A DNA stretch of 17,780 nt from Amoebophilaceae bacterium (lineage in GTDB: Bacteria > Bacteroidota > Bacteroidia > Cytophagales > Amoebophilaceae). A model generated the notes under the pieces. It worked only from the letters and a program-made list of their open reading frames with translations, had not been told where the DNA came from and made no database searches. The stretch spans positions 1 to 17,780 of the forward strand of contig JALRAY010000019.1 in the NCBI GenBank assembly GCA_023257955.1, written 5' to 3'. A program made the position numbers and the translations under genes. Numbering within the stretch: the stretch's first letter is position 1; every line of letters starts with the position of its first letter. Below, piece after piece: positions 15,677 through 17,780 of this stretch.

Positions 15677-16567
15677 AGATACTTTGCGAGTTTGTAGGTA
15701 CCCAACCAAGAGCGTGCACGGAATAACTACCGCAGCACCTAGGTAACCCGATATAGTTGGTAATTCATGAAAAAAAAAGTAACTCACCAACATCGATATT
15801 AACAACTCCAAATACCGGAAAGGCGCCAAAGAAGACGCATTCGAGAGCGAAAAAGCCCGTAACAGAAAGTACAAAATAAGATTACCTCCTATCCCTAACA
15901 TCCATAGAGCGACCCATTGCAAGGAACTAGGCATCTGCCACACCTGTATCGCGGGGTAAGTGGTGCATATGCACGCCACGATGCTGGAGTAAAACAACAT
16001 GCTCAGGATGGACTCCTGCGCTACATACTTTTTGTTGAGAATATCCAAGAGCGCAAACAACAGCACAGCAAGCAGAAAGAACCAAGACCCTGGATTAAAA
16101 GCCGCTATACTAGGTTGCAGTACCAATACAATCCCCATAAATCCCCCTACCGTCAATAACCACAACAGCCCTGAAACACGTTCTTTTAACAATAGAGGCG
16201 ATAATAGCAACACAAATAAAGGCACACTAAAACTCATAACCGTTGCCGTAGTAATAGGTGACGTCTTAAGGCCTTCCGCCCATAAACTGATAGCTACGAA
16301 CAATAGCGCTCCCCTGCATAGGTGTAAGCCCCACCTAGTAGTTCTGAAAGCGCTTACACCGTTATATAAGAGCAAAGGCAAGAGCGTGATAATACCCAAG
16401 CCAAAGCGCAAAAAAGTAATCTCCCACGCATGGAGCGTATAGCTGAGGTATTTGGTAAGCGCATCATTACAGCAGCTGATGAGTAAGCTGAGGATAAACC
16501 AACCGATGGCTTGTATGTATTGTAAGGAAGAAGAATTCAATAGCTTGCTAATAAATGTAAAGGGCAT
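15668..16567 (-). CDS. EamA-family (DMT superfamily) transporter
   Basis: The 299-residue protein has ten predicted membrane helices in two EamA repeats (about 17-150 and 165-290). The segment LHAWEITFLRFGLGIITLLP follows helix 1, and the ends of both repeats (GIVLVLQP; PCTLLVGYL) are typical. The length is standard for the family. Members move small metabolites across the inner membrane. Relatives in intracellular bacteria include an S-adenosylmethionine importer (Rickettsia) and nucleotide-sugar or amino-acid exporters, but the substrate cannot be deduced here. It starts 8 bp after the trhO stop codon and is almost certainly cotranscribed with it. A SAM link with tRNA modification would be appealing but is speculative. 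Confidence 0.88.
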   Translation of the reverse strand: MPFTFISKLLNSSSLQYIQAIGWFILSLLISCCNDALTKYLSYTLHAWEITFLRFGLGIITLLPLLLYNGVSAFRTTRWGLHLCRGALLFVAISLWAEGLKTSPITTATVMSFSVPLFVLLLSPLLLKERVSGLLWLLTVGGFMGIVLVLQPSIAAFNPGSWFFLLAVLLFALLDILNKKYVAQESILSMLFYSSIVACICTTYPAIQVWQMPSSLQWVALWMLGIGGNLILYFLLRAFSLSNASSLAPFRYLELLISMLVSYFFFHELPTISGYLGAAVVIPCTLLVGYLQTRKVSNL

Positions 16568-16575
16568 GTTGCCGC

Positions 16576-17565
16576 CTATAACGATTTGAGTGAAGATTGC
16601 ATTTGGGCTATGGCTGTTTTGCCAGCAGCGCCCAAAGCGTGATACGGATCATAACCATTTAACTGTTTGACATAATAGCCAGTGCCATCATATTGTCTTT
16701 TGTGCGGGTGGCTTTGGCAAGCTTCCGAACAAGCCCCTCCTAACCGTTCTCCACATGCTGCACACAAAGGCACGTGCTCATTACAATCCGGATTCGCACA
16801 ATTAACCATCCTATCACATGCCGTCGCACATGCATGGCATTTACTTATGGTCGTAGCCTGCTTGGTATTAATGTCCTTCAGGATGCGGTTATCAAACACA
16901 TAACACTTCCCTTCAAAAGCTTCCCCAGCCGTCTCATTACCATAGTTGATAATACCGCCATGTAGCTGATATACATTTTCGAATCCCTGCTCCAATAAAT
17001 ACGCACTCGCTTTCTCGCACTTAATCCCCCCCGTACAGTAAGTGATAATTTTTTTTTCCTTGTACTGCTTCAGGTGCGGCACCTGCTTTTGAAACTCCCT
17101 AAAGTGATTAATATCCAACGTTACGGCATCTTTAAACTTCCCCACCTGATGCTCATACTTCGACCGCACATCCAGCAAAACCACATCCGCCTCTTTGCGC
17201 ATCACGTCCAACTCCTGCGGAGAGATATGCACCCCTGTTCTTTTAGTAGGGTTAATGTGCTGTAGATCCGCATGCACAATCTCTGGCTTTACCCGCACAT
17301 TCAGCTTCTGAAAAGCATGCTGTCCATGTGTATCCACCTTAAAATCGATATGCGCAAATGCAGGATCCGCCTTTAGATGCGCCATATACGCCTCACAAGC
17401 AGTAGCCAAGCCCGAAACAGTACCATTGATGCCTTCCGAAGCAACAATAATCCGCCCCTTCAAACCCAGGTCCGCACAATATTGATGATGCTGTAGCCGA
17501 AATGCTTCAGGGTCCGCTATAGATGTATAGCAATAGTATAATAGAATGTAATAGTCTTGTTGCAT
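16576..17565 (-). CDS. trhO: tRNA uridine(34) hydroxylase, rhodanese family (TrhO/YceA)
   Basis: TrhO hydroxylates uridine at the wobble position of certain tRNAs to 5-hydroxyuridine using oxygen, a first step toward cmo5U/mo5U. The 329-residue protein has the N-terminal acylphosphatase-like domain (about 1-100, with KGRIIVASEGINGTVSG), then a rhodanese domain (about 115-210) with DVRSKYE and the active-site loop CTGGIKCEKAS (Cys177 and Cys183). A cysteine-rich C-terminal region (about 240-285, ten cysteines) may bind zinc. The chosen start (MQQDYYILLYY) begins at the conserved N-terminus. The frame is open 17 codons further, to 17616, but that extension is not conserved-looking. It heads a two-gene unit with the EamA-family transporter, and repeats lie upstream. 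Confidence 0.95.
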   Translation of the reverse strand: MQQDYYILLYYCYTSIADPEAFRLQHHQYCADLGLKGRIIVASEGINGTVSGLATACEAYMAHLKADPAFAHIDFKVDTHGQHAFQKLNVRVKPEIVHADLQHINPTKRTGVHISPQELDVMRKEADVVLLDVRSKYEHQVGKFKDAVTLDINHFREFQKQVPHLKQYKEKKIITYCTGGIKCEKASAYLLEQGFENVYQLHGGIINYGNETAGEAFEGKCYVFDNRILKDINTKQATTISKCHACATACDRMVNCANPDCNEHVPLCAACGERLGGACSEACQSHPHKRQYDGTGYYVKQLNGYDPYHALGAAGKTAIAQMQSSLKSL

Positions 17566-17647
17566 AATGATGGCTTGTATGTAGCTGTGTTTGCTGTAAG
17601 AACTGCAGTGCCCCACGCCCGTCCCTCCCAGAAGCTCTCTCTTTTAT

Positions 17648-17780
17648 GTCATTGCCAGGTGCCACCCACTACCGTCATTGCGAGGAGCCAAAGGCGACGA
17701 AGCAAACCAGACGCAGTGCTTACTACCATGGGTTGCTTCGCTCCGCTCGCAATGACGGCTTCTTTAACGTCATTGCGAGG
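17648..17780. repeat. Palindromic interspersed repeats upstream of trhO
   Basis: A complete copy of the element seen at 15305-15590 lies at 17673-17757: left arm 17673-17708 and right arm 17730-17757, with CGTCATTGCGA pairing with TCGCAATGACG and GAAGCAAACC pairing imperfectly with GGGTTGCTTC. A broken left arm lies at 17648-17665, and another copy begins at 17768 and runs off the window. The cluster sits directly upstream of trhO. Confidence 0.85.

Noticed and set aside
15398..15705. Frames of 79 and 100 codons across the palindromic repeats
   Set aside because: Both are made of repeat sequence read in opposite directions and overlap the end of the EamA-family gene.

Overview
This window looks like a chromosomal segment of an obligate intracellular bacterium of the Bacteroidota, most likely an Amoebophilaceae-type symbiont (relatives of Ca. 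Amoebophilus or Ca. Cardinium). This placement is inferred from protein content: a DUF3127 protein, an outer-membrane HhH/beta-barrel protein, a Flavobacterium-type K+-dependent membrane pyrophosphatase, host-dependence-type transporters and a decayed Rpn nuclease gene. Promoter candidates fit the Bacteroidota pattern (TTG, about 19-20 nt, TAnnTTTG) and most starts have no Shine-Dalgarno. The DNA is AT-rich, and every convincing gene lies on the minus strand, so transcription runs from high to low coordinates.

Layout from high to low coordinates: palindromic repeats (17648-17780); trhO (tRNA hydroxylation) 8 bp ahead of an EamA-family transporter; a repeat-filled spacer (15305-15590); a metal-type ABC permease without visible partners, followed by a DUF3127 protein with an SSB-like acidic tail; a consensus promoter, tRNA-Thr(UGU) and hppA (ion-pumping pyrophosphatase); an exported S41-type peptidase whose 3' end overlaps a remnant of an Rpn nuclease; parA and aspS as a pair; then a three-gene membrane cluster; and finally a secreted HhH/beta-barrel protein ahead of 493 bp with no supported gene.

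The most unusual part is the membrane cluster at 2927-7000. A sodium:solute symporter gene sits between two related membrane genes. The downstream one joins a six-helix sensor-like membrane domain to a histidine-kinase-like region that has lost recognisable catalytic motifs. The upstream one has the same membrane domain, no kinase part, and an N-terminal helix that resembles helix 1 of the neighbouring symporter. The symporter gene is bracketed by a 132-bp direct repeat (about 95% identical), and the copy downstream of it carries the 3' tail of the upstream paralogue. I read this as an ancient symporter-sensor kinase module that duplicated, split and lost its kinase activity, perhaps leaving a transporter with two non-enzymatic membrane partners. 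The rest is mostly housekeeping plus transport typical of a reduced symbiont genome.
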